A DNA stretch of 64,000 nt from Salipiger abyssi (GCF_017311415.1 NZ_JAEKIS010000009.1:62001-126000), one strand, 5' to 3'. Positions 8,697 to 18,148 are shown, counted from the stretch's first letter. Program-made: numbers and translations. The notes: a model not told the origin generated them from the sequence alone.

Positions 8697-8761
8697 GAGT
8701 ATTTTCCGGAAAGATGAAAGCAGGGCGCCGCACCCGGCCCTTCATCTTTCTGCAAATACTC
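8697..8761. repeat. Inverted pair of GAGTATTT...AAAGATGAA motifs
   Basis: GAGTATTTTCC then GGAAAGATGAA at 8697-8718 is mirrored by TTCATCTTTC then TGCAAATACTC at 8741-8761. Together they form a long imperfect inverted repeat with a 22-base spacer, lying between trmB and aroA. Single copies of the same motif occur at 18196, 32065 and 58430. It may serve as a terminator for trmB, or as a repeat of unknown function. Confidence 0.8.
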
Positions 8762-8771
8762 CCGAACGACC

Positions 8772-9485
8772 TCACCGCCGTCGGAAGGTCAGGTAATGCG
8801 GCACGCGTCCCTCGCGCAGCGCCTTCTGCTCGTAGCGGGTCGAGAGCCAGTCATCCCAGGGCCGGCGCCAGTCCTCGGGCCGCTCCGCCAGCCAGTCGAA
8901 CCCGGCTTTCGGCACCTCGACCAGCGTCTGGCGCACATAATCGGGAATATCCGTCGCCACGCGGAATATCGCGCCGGGCTTCAGCACCCGCGCCAGCGGC
9001 TCCAGATGCTCCTGCGTCACAAAGCGGCGCTTGTGATGGCGTTTCTTGGGCCAGGGATCGGGATAGAGCAGGAACGCCCGGTCGATGCTCGCCTCGGGCA
9101 GCACATCGAAGAGATTGCGCACATCGCCGGGATGCACCCGCACATTCTCGACACCCGCCGCGCGGATCTTGCCCAGCAGCATGGCGACGCCGTTCATGAA
9201 AGGCTCGCAGCCGATGATTCCCATATCCGGATGGGTGGCGGCCTGATGCACCATATGCTCGCCGCCGCCGAAGCCGATCTCCAGCCAGACCGGACGACCG
9301 CCGAACAGCGCCCCCAGATCCAGCGGCTTGCGCTCGGGGTTCTCCTCCCAGTCCACCGGTCCCGGCGAGAGCCCGGCCAGGTCCTCTTCGAGATAGGTCT
9401 CCTGCGACGCCTTCAGCGTCTTGCCGCGCACGCGACCGTAAAAATTGCGCCAGGGCGCGTCGGGATGTTTGTTCGAGCTCGTCAT
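8772..9485 (-). CDS. trmB: tRNA (guanine-N7)-methyltransferase
   Basis: 237 aa. It methylates G46 in the variable loop of tRNAs using S-adenosylmethionine. Motifs are [11 protein letters not shown] (SAM-binding), [18 protein letters not shown] and [16 protein letters not shown], the hallmark tRNA- and base-binding segment with PDPWPKKRH. The C-terminal [13 protein letters not shown] matches the substrate-specificity region. The start at 9485 ([18 protein letters not shown]) matches the family; its ribosome-binding site is weak. It is upstream of aroA on the same strand, separated by the inverted repeat pair. Confidence 0.95.
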   Translation of the reverse strand: MTSSNKHPDAPWRNFYGRVRGKTLKASQETYLEEDLAGLSPGPVDWEENPERKPLDLGALFGGRPVWLEIGFGGGEHMVHQAATHPDMGIIGCEPFMNGVAMLLGKIRAAGVENVRVHPGDVRNLFDVLPEASIDRAFLLYPDPWPKKRHHKRRFVTQEHLEPLARVLKPGAIFRVATDIPDYVRQTLVEVPKAGFDWLAERPEDWRRPWDDWLSTRYEQKALREGRVPHYLTFRRR

Positions 9486-9560
9486 GGGCGCGCCGTTTAG
9501 CGGCAAGCTCCGCGCGGGGCAATCCCGCACGGGGCCGGTCTCACCGCCCCGGGGCCTGTG

Positions 9561-10391
9561 TCAGAGCTGATCGCGCATGTATTCTTCGTCATAGCCGTAG
9601 TCGCCATTCTCATAGGTCGGCCCCCCGTCCTCGAGCTCGGGATACTCCTGCTCAGGCTCCTCGCGCCCGCCCAATTCGACATCGCGCTCGACATCGTCCG
9701 GATTCATGAAAGGAAAAAGACCCGGATGTTCGCGGATGAGCAGCCTTTCCAGCCGCCACAGCCGTGCTTCCAGCTCGGCCAGCGAGGGGTCGCGCTCCTC
9801 GATATAGCGCTTGGCCGCGCGCATCGCCCGCTGCTTGGGAACGGTGGGCACCTGATCGAGCGAATAATGGAAGTTCCAGCGCGGCCCCCCGAGCCAGACC
9901 GCCGCAAACATGATCTTGGCGCGCTGGTCGGGCGTGCCCGAGGCGACGAGCGCGTCATAGAACATGCGGTGCACATCTTCCCAGCGACCGTTATGGAAAT
10001 TCGCCCCGCCCTCGTTGCCGATGCCGCAATAGGCGTCGTGGATGGCGGCGGCATTGACATATTCCGGCGCCGTCGGCTGCCCGACGATGGCCACGAAGAT
10101 CGCCGGAATGGAGGCGCCGTCGGTCAGCGTGCCCGGCGGCGCGAACCAGGTCTTGGTTCGCGCATCGATAAAGCGCAGCGGCTCGGCCAGGGGGAAGAAC
10201 TGATACGGTCGCTTGGGCAAGGTCACAGGCCGGTCGACCACCTTCACCGGACTGTTTTCATAGGCGCAATTGCCGGGGCGCTGCGCACAGGTGATTTCGG
10301 AGAGGGCGCGCACCTCTTCGACATCTTTCATGGTAGGCGCGCAGGCGGTGAGCGCAAGAAAAGCGGCGCCCGCAAGGCTTGATCTCTGCAT
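9561..10391 (-). CDS. DUF1353 lipoprotein
   Basis: 276 aa. The N-terminus MQRSSLAGAAFLALTACAP is a lipoprotein signal with the lipobox LTAC, so the mature protein should start at Cys17 and be membrane-anchored. The centre (TWFAPPGTLTDGASIPAIF, then NAAAIHDAYCG) is the DUF1353 signature, with conserved Asp, Gly, Pro and a His-Asp pair. The C-terminal 50 residues are very acidic (Asp, Glu and Tyr rich) with low complexity. The function of DUF1353 is not known. The gene is monocistronic and diverges from the small membrane protein gene at 10579. Confidence 0.8.
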   Translation of the reverse strand: MQRSSLAGAAFLALTACAPTMKDVEEVRALSEITCAQRPGNCAYENSPVKVVDRPVTLPKRPYQFFPLAEPLRFIDARTKTWFAPPGTLTDGASIPAIFVAIVGQPTAPEYVNAAAIHDAYCGIGNEGGANFHNGRWEDVHRMFYDALVASGTPDQRAKIMFAAVWLGGPRWNFHYSLDQVPTVPKQRAMRAAKRYIEERDPSLAELEARLWRLERLLIREHPGLFPFMNPDDVERDVELGGREEPEQEYPELEDGGPTYENGDYGYDEEYMRDQL

Positions 10392-10504
10392 CGGATAATT
10401 CCTGAGGTTCTGAAAATGAAATCCCGAACCAAGACTATCGACATTTTGACCATTCGATCAAGAGCGCGGACGAGACCGAACACCGCCGGATGGCCCACCC
10501 GCAA

Positions 10505-10532
10505 TTGACCGGGATCAAGGAACACATATAAA
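10505..10532 (+). promoter_or_regulatory. Sigma-70-like promoter overlapping an FNR-like box
   Basis: TTGACCGGGATCAA (10505-10518) fits the FnrL consensus TTGAY-N4-RTCAA. Its first six bases also form a -35 hexamer, TTGACC, 16 bases before TATAAA (10527-10532). The start codon of the small membrane protein is 46 bases further on. A box over the -35 would fit repression rather than class II activation, but the start site is only inferred. Confidence 0.5.
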
Positions 10533-10578
10533 ATTCGTGATGTCTCTCGCGGGAACGCGCAGCCAAGGAGAGACAGCC

Positions 10579-10764
10579 ATGCTGAGACTTGCCGGAATCC
10601 TCTACTCTCTCATCGGAACCACGCTTGCGGGCAGCTTCATGATCGCCGCGCTGGTCACCGGGTACGACACGCTGATCCCGATTGTCGCCTCTGCGGCGGC
10701 AGGCGCCGTGGTCGCCCTGCCGGTGACCTGGTACGTGGCCAAGGCGATCTATTCGCCGAGCTGA
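10579..10764 (+). CDS. Small two-helix membrane protein
   Basis: 61 aa: MLRLAGILYSLIGTTLAGSF begins a first hydrophobic helix (about 3-26), followed by a second (about 31-53, TLIPIVASAAAGAVVALPV) and a short polar end. Similar small proteins in relatives are sometimes labelled CTP synthetase, which cannot be right for a 61-residue membrane protein; I know no function. AAGGAGAG precedes the ATG, which is why this start is chosen over an upstream in-frame ATG. Its last 16 bases overlap the end of the convergent phosphatase gene. Confidence 0.75.
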   Translation: MLRLAGILYSLIGTTLAGSFMIAALVTGYDTLIPIVASAAAGAVVALPVTWYVAKAIYSPS

Positions 10765-11204
10765 TCCAGCAGGCCGCGCGCGGCCACCTCGATGAGATCC
10801 AGCGCGCCGTCGAAATCGCGGGTGTAATAGGGATCGGGCACCTCGGTGGCGCCCGTCTCCGGCGCGTAATCGGTAAAGAGCCGCAGCTCGGCGCGCGCAT
10901 CGGCGGGGCGCATCGCTGTGAGATTGGCCATGTTGCTCTCATCCATTGCGAGGATCAGATCGAAGCGAGCGAAGTCCTCCACGCTCACCTGCCGCGCGCG
11001 CAGCGGCGACAGATCGTAGCCCCGCGCCTGCGCCGCTTTCTGCATCGGCCCGTAGGGCGGCTCGCCGAGATGCCAGTCGCCCGTGCCCGCGCTGTCGATC
11101 TCGAGCGCCTCTCCGCGTTCTGACGCCATGGCGCGCAGCACACCCTCGGCAGAGGGCGAGCGGCAGATATTGCCGAGACAGACAAAGAGGATAGTTTGGG
11201 CCAT
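10749..11204 (-). CDS. Low-molecular-weight protein-tyrosine phosphatase
   Basis: 151 aa, normal for the family. The N-terminal FVCLGNICRSPSAEG contains the CX5RS phosphate-binding loop with nucleophile Cys9 and Arg15. The C-terminal VPDPYYT carries the general acid Asp. It dephosphorylates tyrosine (or arginine) phosphoproteins in the cytoplasm. AAGGAG lies upstream of the ATG at 11204. It is divergent from the sirtuin gene with only 51 bases between start codons, so the two may share a control region. Its 3' end overlaps the small membrane protein gene by 16 bases. Confidence 0.93.
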   Translation of the reverse strand: MAQTILFVCLGNICRSPSAEGVLRAMASERGEALEIDSAGTGDWHLGEPPYGPMQKAAQARGYDLSPLRARQVSVEDFARFDLILAMDESNMANLTAMRPADARAELRLFTDYAPETGATEVPDPYYTRDFDGALDLIEVAARGLLDQLGE

Positions 11205-11255
11205 GGGCGTCTCCTTTGCGCCTCTACCTAATGCGTCCGGACAGGGGGGAAAAGC

Positions 11256-11951
11256 ATGGCCCGAAAGATCGTGATCCTGACAGGCGCGGGCATTTCCGCC
11301 GAAAGCGGGCTGGGCACCTTCCGCGACGAGGGCGGGCTCTGGGCGCAGCATCGGATCGAGGATGTGGCGACGCCGGAGGGCTTTGCCCGCGACCCAGGGC
11401 TGGTGCATCGCTTTTACAACACGCGCCGCGCGCAGGCGCTGGAGGCCGCCCCCAACCCCGCGCATGAGGCGCTGGCGAGGCTTCAGCGCGACTGGCCGGG
11501 CGAGGTGGTGATCGTCACCCAGAACGTCGACGCGCTGCACGAAAAGGCCGGCGCCGAGGCGATCCACATGCATGGCGAGCTTGCGGGCGCGCTGTGTTTT
11601 GCCTGCGGCCACCGCTGGCCGGCGCCGCTCGAAATGGTGCCTGGCACGCCCTGCCCGTCCTGCAACGCCCCCGCCGGGCGGCCCGATATCGTCTGGTTCG
11701 GCGAGATGCCCTATCACATGGAGATCATCGCGGAACATCTGCAAAGCTGCGATCTCTTCGCCGCGATCGGCACGTCGGGGCAGGTCTATCCGGCAGCGGG
11801 ATTCGTCGAGGAGGCCGCGATGGCCGGCGCCGAGACGGTGGAGCTGAACCTTGCGGACAGCGGGATAAGCCGCGCCTTCGACGACCACCGCGTCGGCCCG
11901 GCGAGCAAGGTGGTGCCGGACTGGGTCGCGGAGCTGCTGGCGTCGCCTTAG
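11256..11951 (+). CDS. cobB: NAD-dependent protein deacylase (sirtuin)
   Basis: 231 aa. GAGISAESGLGTFRD (about 10-24) binds NAD, TQNVDALHE follows, and His106 in IHMHGEL is the catalytic base. Cys114/Cys117 and Cys133/Cys136 form the zinc knuckle. Tyr54 and Arg57 (FYNTR) give the YxxR pair that, in SIRT5 and E. coli CobB, binds succinyl and malonyl lysine, so desuccinylase activity is expected in addition to deacetylation. GGGGGG lies upstream of the ATG. It is divergent from the tyrosine phosphatase gene. Confidence 0.93.
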   Translation: MARKIVILTGAGISAESGLGTFRDEGGLWAQHRIEDVATPEGFARDPGLVHRFYNTRRAQALEAAPNPAHEALARLQRDWPGEVVIVTQNVDALHEKAGAEAIHMHGELAGALCFACGHRWPAPLEMVPGTPCPSCNAPAGRPDIVWFGEMPYHMEIIAEHLQSCDLFAAIGTSGQVYPAAGFVEEAAMAGAETVELNLADSGISRAFDDHRVGPASKVVPDWVAELLASP

Positions 11952-12124
11952 CGCTGTCGGCGCCTCCGACGACTGGCGAAACTCTGCCTCAGGGGTCCGT
12001 CGACACCGGCGCAACGAAAGCCGGGTCCGGCGGCTGCCCGTGGGATGCCATCACGCCCTAGGAATCTCTTGATTTATCCCCGCCAAATCCGAAAGACCTC
12101 ACAACTCAGCGTCTGCGTCACTAA

Positions 12125-12185
12125 AGCGGCAGCCCGCCCGAACGGGCAGCCGCTGGGCCCGGCGCCTTCGGCTTGCTTCCGGGCC
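12125..12185. other. Two adjacent stem-loops in the cobB/copper-chaperone gap
   Basis: The 365-base gap 11952-12316 has no credible gene. It holds a hairpin with outer arms AGCGGC (12125) and GCCGCT (12149-12154) and inner arms GCCCG/CGGGC. A second hairpin follows, GGCCCGG (12156-12162) with CCGGGCC (12179-12185). They could be a cobB terminator, a small RNA or a repeat; there is no T-tract. Confidence 0.5.
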
Positions 12186-12265
12186 TGAGAGCGAAGATTA
12201 GACAAGTCACTTAGGTGCGCACTTCTTGCCCACTGCCACCCGTCACATCCCGAATCCGTGCCAAC

Positions 12266-12294
12266 AAAAAACCGCGCCCCGATGGAGCGCGGTT
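12266..12294 (-). terminator. Rho-independent terminator of the copper chaperone gene
   Basis: AACCGCGC and GCGCGGTT form an 8-bp stem with a 9-base loop. On the minus strand it is followed by a run of T. It lies about 20 bases past the stop. Confidence 0.8.
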
Positions 12295-12316
12295 CTCTCT
12301 CGGCGTGGCAAAACCT

Positions 12317-12793
12317 TCAGTTCGTCATGCCGCCCATCTTGCCATGCTGCATGGCGTGATCCGGCTGGCGCTCCAGATCCACCGGGATCTCGACCATCAT
12401 CTCGCCGGCCTTCTCGAAGGTCAGGGTAACGCTTAGCATCTTGTCCTGCTCGAAGGGCGCAGTGAGCCCCATGAACATCACATGATCGCCGCCGCGCGCC
12501 AGCGCGTGCGCGCCATGCGCGGGAATCACAAAGCCCTCCTCGACCTCGACCATGCGCATGACGCCGTTGTCACCGGCGATATGGGTGTGCAGCTCGACCT
12601 TGACCGCCGCGTCCGAGGCAACGGCGATCAGCCGGTCGTCCTCGTCGCCTGTGTTCTCGATCACCATGAAGGCGGCGCCGGTCTTGGCGCCGGCCATGGC
12701 GCTGCGGGCATAGGCATCCTGCACCGCGATCTCGGCAAAGGCAGGGGTGGCGAGCGCCAGCGCGCAGGCGCCGGCGAGAATCAGGGATTTCAT
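12317..12793 (-). CDS. Periplasmic copper chaperone PCu(A)C
   Basis: 158 aa with a cleavable signal peptide (MKSLILAGACALALATPAFA). The fold signature includes VELHTHIAGDNGVMRM and later PAHGAHALARGGDHVMFMGL. His and Met residues in these stretches are the copper ligands of the H(M)X10MX21HXM family motif. The C-terminal tail HAMQHGKMGGM is a further His/Met-rich metal-binding segment. PCu(A)C proteins deliver Cu(I) to cytochrome oxidase in the periplasm, which fits the presence of ctaD in this genome. The gene follows a small exported protein gene by 42 bases on the same strand. Confidence 0.92.
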   Translation of the reverse strand: MKSLILAGACALALATPAFAEIAVQDAYARSAMAGAKTGAAFMVIENTGDEDDRLIAVASDAAVKVELHTHIAGDNGVMRMVEVEEGFVIPAHGAHALARGGDHVMFMGLTAPFEQDKMLSVTLTFEKAGEMMVEIPVDLERQPDHAMQHGKMGGMTN

Positions 12794-12835
12794 TGTCGGA
12801 ATGTCCTTTGGTCTGTCTGAATGTCGCTTGGGAGA

Positions 12836-13186
12836 TCAGACAGCGGCAGGCGGATCGCGCGCCTGCGGCACCGGCACGCGCATCCCCTGCCCGCGCCGCG
12901 CGGCGAATTCCGGCGCCACGCGCAGCCAGAGCGGCAGGGCCTGCGGCGGGGTCCAGCCCCCGCCCGCCGCCGCGAACAGCGTCAAAAGCCCGTCCGGACA
13001 GACATGGCTGTGACCGACCGGATTGCCCTCGGCATCCACCATCACCGTGACCAGCCCCAGCCCGGAGCAGATCACGATCTCGCCCGCCGGCGCCGGCTGA
13101 GCACGCGCCACGGCCATCTGGTAGCCTGTCAGCGCAAGCACCAGGGCGAGAAAAAAGGCAGCCAGTGGATATCTTTTCCGGAACAT
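12836..13186 (-). CDS. Small exported protein upstream of the copper chaperone
   Basis: 116 aa. The N-terminus MFRKRYPLAAFFLALVLALTG is a signal peptide or membrane anchor. The mature part contains an ICSGLGLVTVMVD segment and a HSHVCPDG segment, giving two Cys and two His that could bind metal. A proline-rich C-terminus follows. It resembles small DUF2946-like proteins found beside copper genes, but I am not certain of the family. The start at 13186 is chosen because it begins the signal peptide; the ribosome-binding site is weak. Likely one operon with the PCu(A)C gene. Confidence 0.6.
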   Translation of the reverse strand: MFRKRYPLAAFFLALVLALTGYQMAVARAQPAPAGEIVICSGLGLVTVMVDAEGNPVGHSHVCPDGLLTLFAAAGGGWTPPQALPLWLRVAPEFAARRGQGMRVPVPQARDPPAAV

Positions 13187-13227
13187 CGGCCAAGAATTAG
13201 GCAAAGTGCCCCGGATTGTCACGCGAC

Positions 13228-13266
13228 AAAAGGAAACAGCCCCGGCGCTGCGGGGCGCCAGGGCTG
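13228..13266 (-). terminator. Rho-independent terminator of rpmB
   Basis: CAGCCC.GGCGC and GCGCC.GGGCTG form a 12-bp stem with one mismatch around a 6-base loop. On the minus strand T-rich sequence follows. It lies 24 bases beyond the rpmB stop. Confidence 0.85.
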
Positions 13267-13289
13267 TGGATAAGCCTGTGGAGGCCGAA

Positions 13290-13580
13290 TCAGCCCTGAG
13301 CGGCCTGTGCCTTGGCAATCTCTTTCTTCACCTTCAGCGCGTTTGCGCTGAGCTCGGTGTCCTTGGCTTTCGCCAGGAACTTGTCGAGCCCGCCGCGATG
13401 ATCGACCGACCGCAGCGCGGAGGCCGAGATCCGCAGCTTGACGCCACGGCCAAGGGTTTCCGACTGAAGCGTCACATCGTTCAGGTTCGGCAGAAAGCGC
13501 CGCTTGGTCTTGTTGTTGGCGTGGCTTACGTTGTGACCCGTCATCGGGCCTTTGCCGGTCAGTTCGCATACGCGCGACAT
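13290..13580 (-). CDS. rpmB: 50S ribosomal protein L28
   Basis: 96 aa. [20 protein letters not shown] and [20 protein letters not shown] are the L28 signature, followed by [21 protein letters not shown]28 is part of the large ribosomal subunit. The alphaproteobacterial form is about 95-100 residues, longer than that of E. coli, which fits. The start at 13580 is fixed by family N-terminus and GAGGATGG upstream. It is monocistronic, ending in a strong terminator. Confidence 0.97.
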   Translation of the reverse strand: MSRVCELTGKGPMTGHNVSHANNKTKRRFLPNLNDVTLQSETLGRGVKLRISASALRSVDHRGGLDKFLAKAKDTELSANALKVKKEIAKAQAAQG

Positions 13581-13737
13581 GGGTCCATCCTCATCGTCTC
13601 GGGGCGAAAATCCGGCTCTGGCAGTTCTGTGCCGTTCCTTCGCCAATATGAAAGGGCGCCACAGCGGCGCCCGGAAATCTGATCGGGCTTCTCTAGCCCC
13701 AAGCCCCCGGCGCGTCAAGCCCTTCTCCGGCAGGCTT

Positions 13738-14541
13738 TCACCCCTTGTTCACAACCGGCACCGCCGCCGCGCCGAGCGCGCTGAACCGCGCCGCGAGCGC
13801 CGGTCTGCCGTGCCGCTCGGCGACCCGGCGCATATGGTCGAAATAGCTCGGCGACAGGCGCCGCGCCGCCCGGTGTCCGGCGATCAGCCGCGCCGCATCG
13901 ACACCGCCATGCACCAGCTCTGCCTGCATCTGCGGAAAGAACCCGCCCTGCCGCAGCACCCGCGTCGGCGGGTGCCCGCCCCCGGACAGCCGGCAGATGC
14001 GCAGGCGCGGAAAGATCACCTGGGCCAGCAGCGCGTGCCGCAGATCGTTGGCCACGAAGGGATCGCAGAGCACCGCACCGCGCAGCGCCGGGCTGCCATG
14101 CCGCGCCAGATCGCCGAGTGCCGCGTCGAATCCCTCCGCCTCGCGCCGATAGCGCCGGTCGAAGGGCACAAGCTCCGGCGCGATGGAGATCTGCGGCGAG
14201 ATCGCGATCACATGCGCGATGTTCAGCGCCGCCGAAAACCGAAAGGCGCCGTAGCCGCCCATGGAAAACCCCATCGACACCACCCGGCGAAAGCGCGGCG
14301 CCAGCGCGCGCAGCACCGCCTCCAGCGCCTGTGTCTCGTCATTGACGAACCAGTCGTTCCAGCGGCTCTGGATATGCAGATGCGCATATCCTCGCGCGGT
14401 ATAGGCGCGCACCGGGCGCACTGTATCGAAATCGCCGGGCTCGCCGATCCGCTGGCGGAAACTCACGAAAAGCCGCTTGTTGCCGCCCTTGAAGAGATCG
14501 GCCCGCAGCAGCGCGCCGTCGAAGACGCGCTCGCTCTTCAT
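13738..14541 (-). CDS. Alpha/beta-hydrolase-fold protein coupled to meaB
   Basis: 267 aa. The segment [17 protein letters not shown] is a nucleophile elbow of the GxSxGG type, so a serine hydrolase fold is likely. [14 protein letters not shown] and a late GGGHPP segment (possible catalytic His) agree. No close family or substrate is recognised. The start ATG overlaps the meaB stop in an ATGA arrangement, showing translational coupling. The coupling suggests shared expression with MeaB rather than a shared reaction. Confidence 0.65.
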   Translation of the reverse strand: MKSERVFDGALLRADLFKGGNKRLFVSFRQRIGEPGDFDTVRPVRAYTARGYAHLHIQSRWNDWFVNDETQALEAVLRALAPRFRRVVSMGFSMGGYGAFRFSAALNIAHVIAISPQISIAPELVPFDRRYRREAEGFDAALGDLARHGSPALRGAVLCDPFVANDLRHALLAQVIFPRLRICRLSGGGHPPTRVLRQGGFFPQMQAELVHGGVDAARLIAGHRAARRLSPSYFDHMRRVAERHGRPALAARFSALGAAAVPVVNKG

Positions 14542-15527
14542 GCGCCGGGGGTCTCTCCCAGATAGGTCTCGAGCAATTCGTCGGCAGCGGCGGCGGCGCT
14601 GATCCCGCCCTCCTCCACCTGATGCGCCAGCGCCGTCATGGCGCCCTTGACCGGCTCGCGCCGCAGCCGCGCCAGCAGCCCCTCGCGCACCTCGGATTCG
14701 AACCAGAACCGCGCCTGCCCGGCGCGGCGCGCGGCGAAATGCCCGGTCTCGCGGCGCCATTCGGTCAGCGCCTGCATTTCCTCCCAGGCCTTCTGCAGGC
14801 CCTCCTCCTCCAGCGCCGAGACGGTCAGCGCCTTGGGAAAGCCCTGCGGATCCTGAGGCCGCTTGCGCAAGAGCCGCAGCGCGCCCGCGTAATCGGCGCA
14901 GGTGCGCGTGGCGGTGGCCTTGAGATCGCCATCGGCCTTGTTGATCAGGATGATATCGGCGGTCTCCATGATGCCGCGCTTCACCCCCTGCAACTCGTCG
15001 CCGCCCGCCGGCGCCAGCAGCAACAGGAAGAGATCCGACATCTCCGCCACCACGGTTTCCGACTGGCCCACACCAACGGTCTCGATGAGAATCACGTCGA
15101 AACCGGCGGCCTCGCAAAGCCCGATCGCCTCGCGGGTGCGCCGCGCCACGCCGCCCAGATGCGATTGCGCGGGCGAGGGCCGGATAAAGGCATTGGGGTC
15201 GCGCGACAGCCGCTCCATCCGGGTCTTGTCGCCGAGGATCGAGCCGCCCGACCGCGCCGAGGACGGATCCACCGCCAGCACCGCCACCTTCAGCCCCTGC
15301 GCCGTCAGCATCATGCCGAAGGCCTCGATAAAGGTGGATTTCCCCACCCCCGGCGTGCCCGAAAGCCCGATGCGCAGCGCCTCGCGCCCGGCGCCGCGCA
15401 GCTTTTCCAGCAGCTCCCGCGCCGCCGCCCGGTGATCGGCCCGCCCGCTTTCCACCAGCGTGATCGCCCGCGCCAGCGCGCGCCGCTCGCCTTTCAGAAT
15501 GCGTTCCGCCAGATCGCCGATATCCAT
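14538..15527 (-). CDS. meaB: Methylmalonyl-CoA mutase-associated GTPase
   Basis: 329 aa. It contains the SIMIBI GTPase motifs: [13 protein letters not shown] (P-loop), [32 protein letters not shown] (switch II) and ILINKADGD (base specificity). MeaB is a chaperone GTPase that guards and reloads adenosylcobalamin in methylmalonyl-CoA mutase. The mutase genes are not in the window. The start at 15527 is chosen from the family N-terminus ([14 protein letters not shown]) and GAGGTGG upstream. The stop overlaps the start of the hydrolase gene. It diverges from hrpB. Confidence 0.94.
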   Translation of the reverse strand: MDIGDLAERILKGERRALARAITLVESGRADHRAAARELLEKLRGAGREALRIGLSGTPGVGKSTFIEAFGMMLTAQGLKVAVLAVDPSSARSGGSILGDKTRMERLSRDPNAFIRPSPAQSHLGGVARRTREAIGLCEAAGFDVILIETVGVGQSETVVAEMSDLFLLLLAPAGGDELQGVKRGIMETADIILINKADGDLKATATRTCADYAGALRLLRKRPQDPQGFPKALTVSALEEEGLQKAWEEMQALTEWRRETGHFAARRAGQARFWFESEVREGLLARLRREPVKGAMTALAHQVEEGGISAAAAADELLETYLGETPGA

Positions 15528-15607
15528 GCCGTCCACCTCGTCAATTCCGCCTCCGAAATGACCCGCCCCGCGCCGCGATGTCCACCCCCCTGCCGGCGCC
15601 TGTGCGT

Positions 15608-15627
15608 CTTCTCTTTCACAAATACGC
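15608..15627 (-). repeat. Intergenic motif, GCGTATTT...AAAGAGAAG variant
   Basis: The plus strand reads CTTCTCTTTCACAAATACGC. It is the same motif shape as GAGTATTT...AAAGATGAA at 8697, with GCG and GAGAAG at the ends. It lies in the divergent meaB/hrpB gap. A near-identical copy is at 19758. Confidence 0.65.
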
Positions 15628-15703
15628 AAAATGCCTCCGCCGCCACGCTCGCGCCCATCCGCCGCGATGGACCCTGCCCGCCACATGCGCCATAAGCCGC
15701 GCC

Positions 15704-18148
15704 ATGGACCGCCTGCCCATCGACGCCGCCCTGCCCGAGCTGATATCCGCCCTGCGCGATGCGGGCCGCGCCGTGCTGCAAGCCCCGCCCGGCGCCGGCA
15801 AGACCACCCGCGTGCCGCTCGCCATGCTGGAGGCCGGCCTCACGCCGCAAAAGATCGTCATGCTGGAGCCGCGCCGCCTCGCCGCCCGCGCCGCCGCCGC
15901 GCGCATGGCCGAGACGCTGGGCGAGGCCGCGGGGCAAACCGTCGGCTACCGCATCCGCGGCGAGGCCAAGGTCTCGAAAGCCACCCGCATCGAGGTGGTG
16001 ACCGAGGGCATCCTCACCCGCATGATCCAGTCCGACCCGGAGCTTTCCGGCATCGGCGCGGTGATCTTCGACGAGTTCCACGAACGCTCGCTCAATGCCG
16101 ATCTCGGCCTCGCGCTTTGCCTGGAAATCGCCGGCGCCCTGCGCGACGACCTGCTCCTGCTGGCGATGTCGGCGACGCTCGACGCCCAGCCGGTGGCCGA
16201 TCTCATGGCCGCCCCCATCGTCACCTCCGAGGGCCGCGCCTTCCCGGTCGAGACCCGCTGGCTCGACGCGCCCCTGCCCAAGCGCCAGCGCTTCGAAGAC
16301 GCCATGGCCGATCTCATCGCCCGGGCCGCATCCGAGACCGAGGGCGGCATTCTCGCCTTCCTGCCCGGCGAGGGCGAGATCCGACGCACCCAGGCGCTGC
16401 TGGCCAGGCGCCTGCCGAAAGACATCCAGATCCGTCCGCTCTTCGGCGCCATGGAGTTCGCCGCCCAGCGCGCCGCGATCCGCCCCGAGACGCAGGGCCG
16501 CAAGCTGGTGCTGGCCACCGCCATCGCCGAAACCTCGCTCACCATCGAGGATATCCGCGTGGTGGTGGACGGTGGCCGCGCCCGCCGCGCCCGCTTCGAT
16601 CCGGGCTCCGGCATGGCGCGGCTGGTGACCGAGCGCGTCACCCGCGCCGAGGCCACCCAGCGCGCGGGCCGCGCGGGGCGTGCCGCGGAAGGCACCGCCT
16701 ACCGGCTCTGGACCAGGGGCGAAGAGGGCGCGCAGCTCGCTTATCCGCCCGCCGAGATCGAAAGCGCCGATCTCGCCGCACTGGCGCTGGAGCTGGCGCT
16801 CTGGGGGGCGGCGCCCGAGGATCTGCCCTTCCTCACCCCGCCCAATCCCGGCGCCTATGCGGAGGCGCAGGCGCTCTTGCGGATGCTCGGCGCACTCGAT
16901 GCCGAGGCGCGCATCACCGCCCATGGCAAGGTGCTGGCCGCCCTGCCGCTGCATCCGCGCCTCGCCCATATGCTGGCGCTGGCCGGCCCCGCCGCCGCGC
17001 CGCTGGCGGCGCTGCTCTCCGATCGCGACCCGCTCACCAGCGCGCCCTCCGACCTCACCCTGCGGCTCGAAGCGCTCACTGATCTGCGCCGCTTTACCGA
17101 GACGCGGCCACATGGCGTCAATCGCGGCGCGCTGGAGCGCATCAAATCCGAAGCCCGGCGGCTGAGCGCGCGGGCGAAGAGCCTCCGTAAGGAGGCGATG
17201 AGCCCCGCCGCCATGGCCGCGCTCGCCTATCCCGACCGTATCGGGCTGCGCCGCAAGGGCGATGCCCCGCGCTACCAGCTCTCCGGCGGCAAGGGCGCTG
17301 TGATGGACGAGGCCGATCCGCTGGCCTCGGCGCGCCTGATCGTGGTCACCGATACCGACGGCAACCCGCGCGAGGCCCGCATCCGCCAGGCGATCCGGAT
17401 CACCGACTCCGAGCTGCGCGACCTCTTCGCCGATCAGATCCGCTGGGAGGATAGCTGCGCCTGGTCGAAACGCGAGCGCCGCGTCATCGCGCGGCGGCAG
17501 GAACGCCTCGGCGCCATCGCGCTCGACGACCGCATCTGGAAAGACGCGCCGCCCGACGCCATCGCCCGCGCCATGCTCGACGGGGTGCGCGATCTCGGCC
17601 TCACGCTCTCCGACGCCGCCCGCCGCTTCTCTGCCCGCGTCGCCATCGCCCGCGACGGCGGGCTCGACCTGCCCGAAATGTCCGACCCCGCGCTTCTGGA
17701 CACGTTAGAGGAGTGGCTGCTGCCCTATCTCACCGGGGTCAAGACCGCCGAGGACTGGAAACGGTTCGACCTGCTGCCCGCGCTGCGCGCCCGGCTCGAC
17801 TGGGGCCAGATGCAGGCGCTCGACACGGCGGTGCCCGGCAAGTTCACCACCCCGCTCGGACGCGACATCCCCATCGACTATTCCGGCGAGCACCCGGAAA
17901 TCTCGCTGCGCCTGCAAGAGATGTTCGGCCAGCGCAGCCACCCGACGGTCGGCAACACGCCGCTGCGCGTCACCCTGCTCTCCCCGGCCCGGCGCCCGGT
18001 GCAGACCACGATGGACCTGCCCGGCTTCTGGGACGGCTCCTATGCGGATGTGCGCAAGGACATGAAGGCGCAATACCCCAAACACCCCTGGCCCGAGGAC
18101 CCGCGCGAGGCCGACCCGACCCTGCGCGCCAAACCGCGCGGGCGGTGA
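15704..18148 (+). CDS. hrpB: ATP-dependent helicase HrpB
   Basis: 814 aa DExH-box helicase. [13 protein letters not shown] is Walker [17 protein letters not shown] holds the DEFH box, LLAMSATLD is motif III, and [15 protein letters not shown] is motif VI. The C-terminal DUF-like HrpB region ends with [20 protein letters not shown] and [15 protein letters not shown], diagnostic of the HrpB subfamily. The cellular substrate is poorly known. The ATG at 15704 starts the conserved part ([13 protein letters not shown]); an upstream in-frame ATG would run through an intergenic repeat. It converges on gnd. Confidence 0.94.
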   Translation: MDRLPIDAALPELISALRDAGRAVLQAPPGAGKTTRVPLAMLEAGLTPQKIVMLEPRRLAARAAAARMAETLGEAAGQTVGYRIRGEAKVSKATRIEVVTEGILTRMIQSDPELSGIGAVIFDEFHERSLNADLGLALCLEIAGALRDDLLLLAMSATLDAQPVADLMAAPIVTSEGRAFPVETRWLDAPLPKRQRFEDAMADLIARAASETEGGILAFLPGEGEIRRTQALLARRLPKDIQIRPLFGAMEFAAQRAAIRPETQGRKLVLATAIAETSLTIEDIRVVVDGGRARRARFDPGSGMARLVTERVTRAEATQRAGRAGRAAEGTAYRLWTRGEEGAQLAYPPAEIESADLAALALELALWGAAPEDLPFLTPPNPGAYAEAQALLRMLGALDAEARITAHGKVLAALPLHPRLAHMLALAGPAAAPLAALLSDRDPLTSAPSDLTLRLEALTDLRRFTETRPHGVNRGALERIKSEARRLSARAKSLRKEAMSPAAMAALAYPDRIGLRRKGDAPRYQLSGGKGAVMDEADPLASARLIVVTDTDGNPREARIRQAIRITDSELRDLFADQIRWEDSCAWSKRERRVIARRQERLGAIALDDRIWKDAPPDAIARAMLDGVRDLGLTLSDAARRFSARVAIARDGGLDLPEMSDPALLDTLEEWLLPYLTGVKTAEDWKRFDLLPALRARLDWGQMQALDTAVPGKFTTPLGRDIPIDYSGEHPEISLRLQEMFGQRSHPTVGNTPLRVTLLSPARRPVQTTMDLPGFWDGSYADVRKDMKAQYPKHPWPEDPREADPTLRAKPRGR

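Noticed and set aside
15494-17113. 539-codon open frame antisense to hrpB
   Set aside because: Gly/Ala/Arg-rich with no domain; hrpB on the other strand has all helicase motifs.
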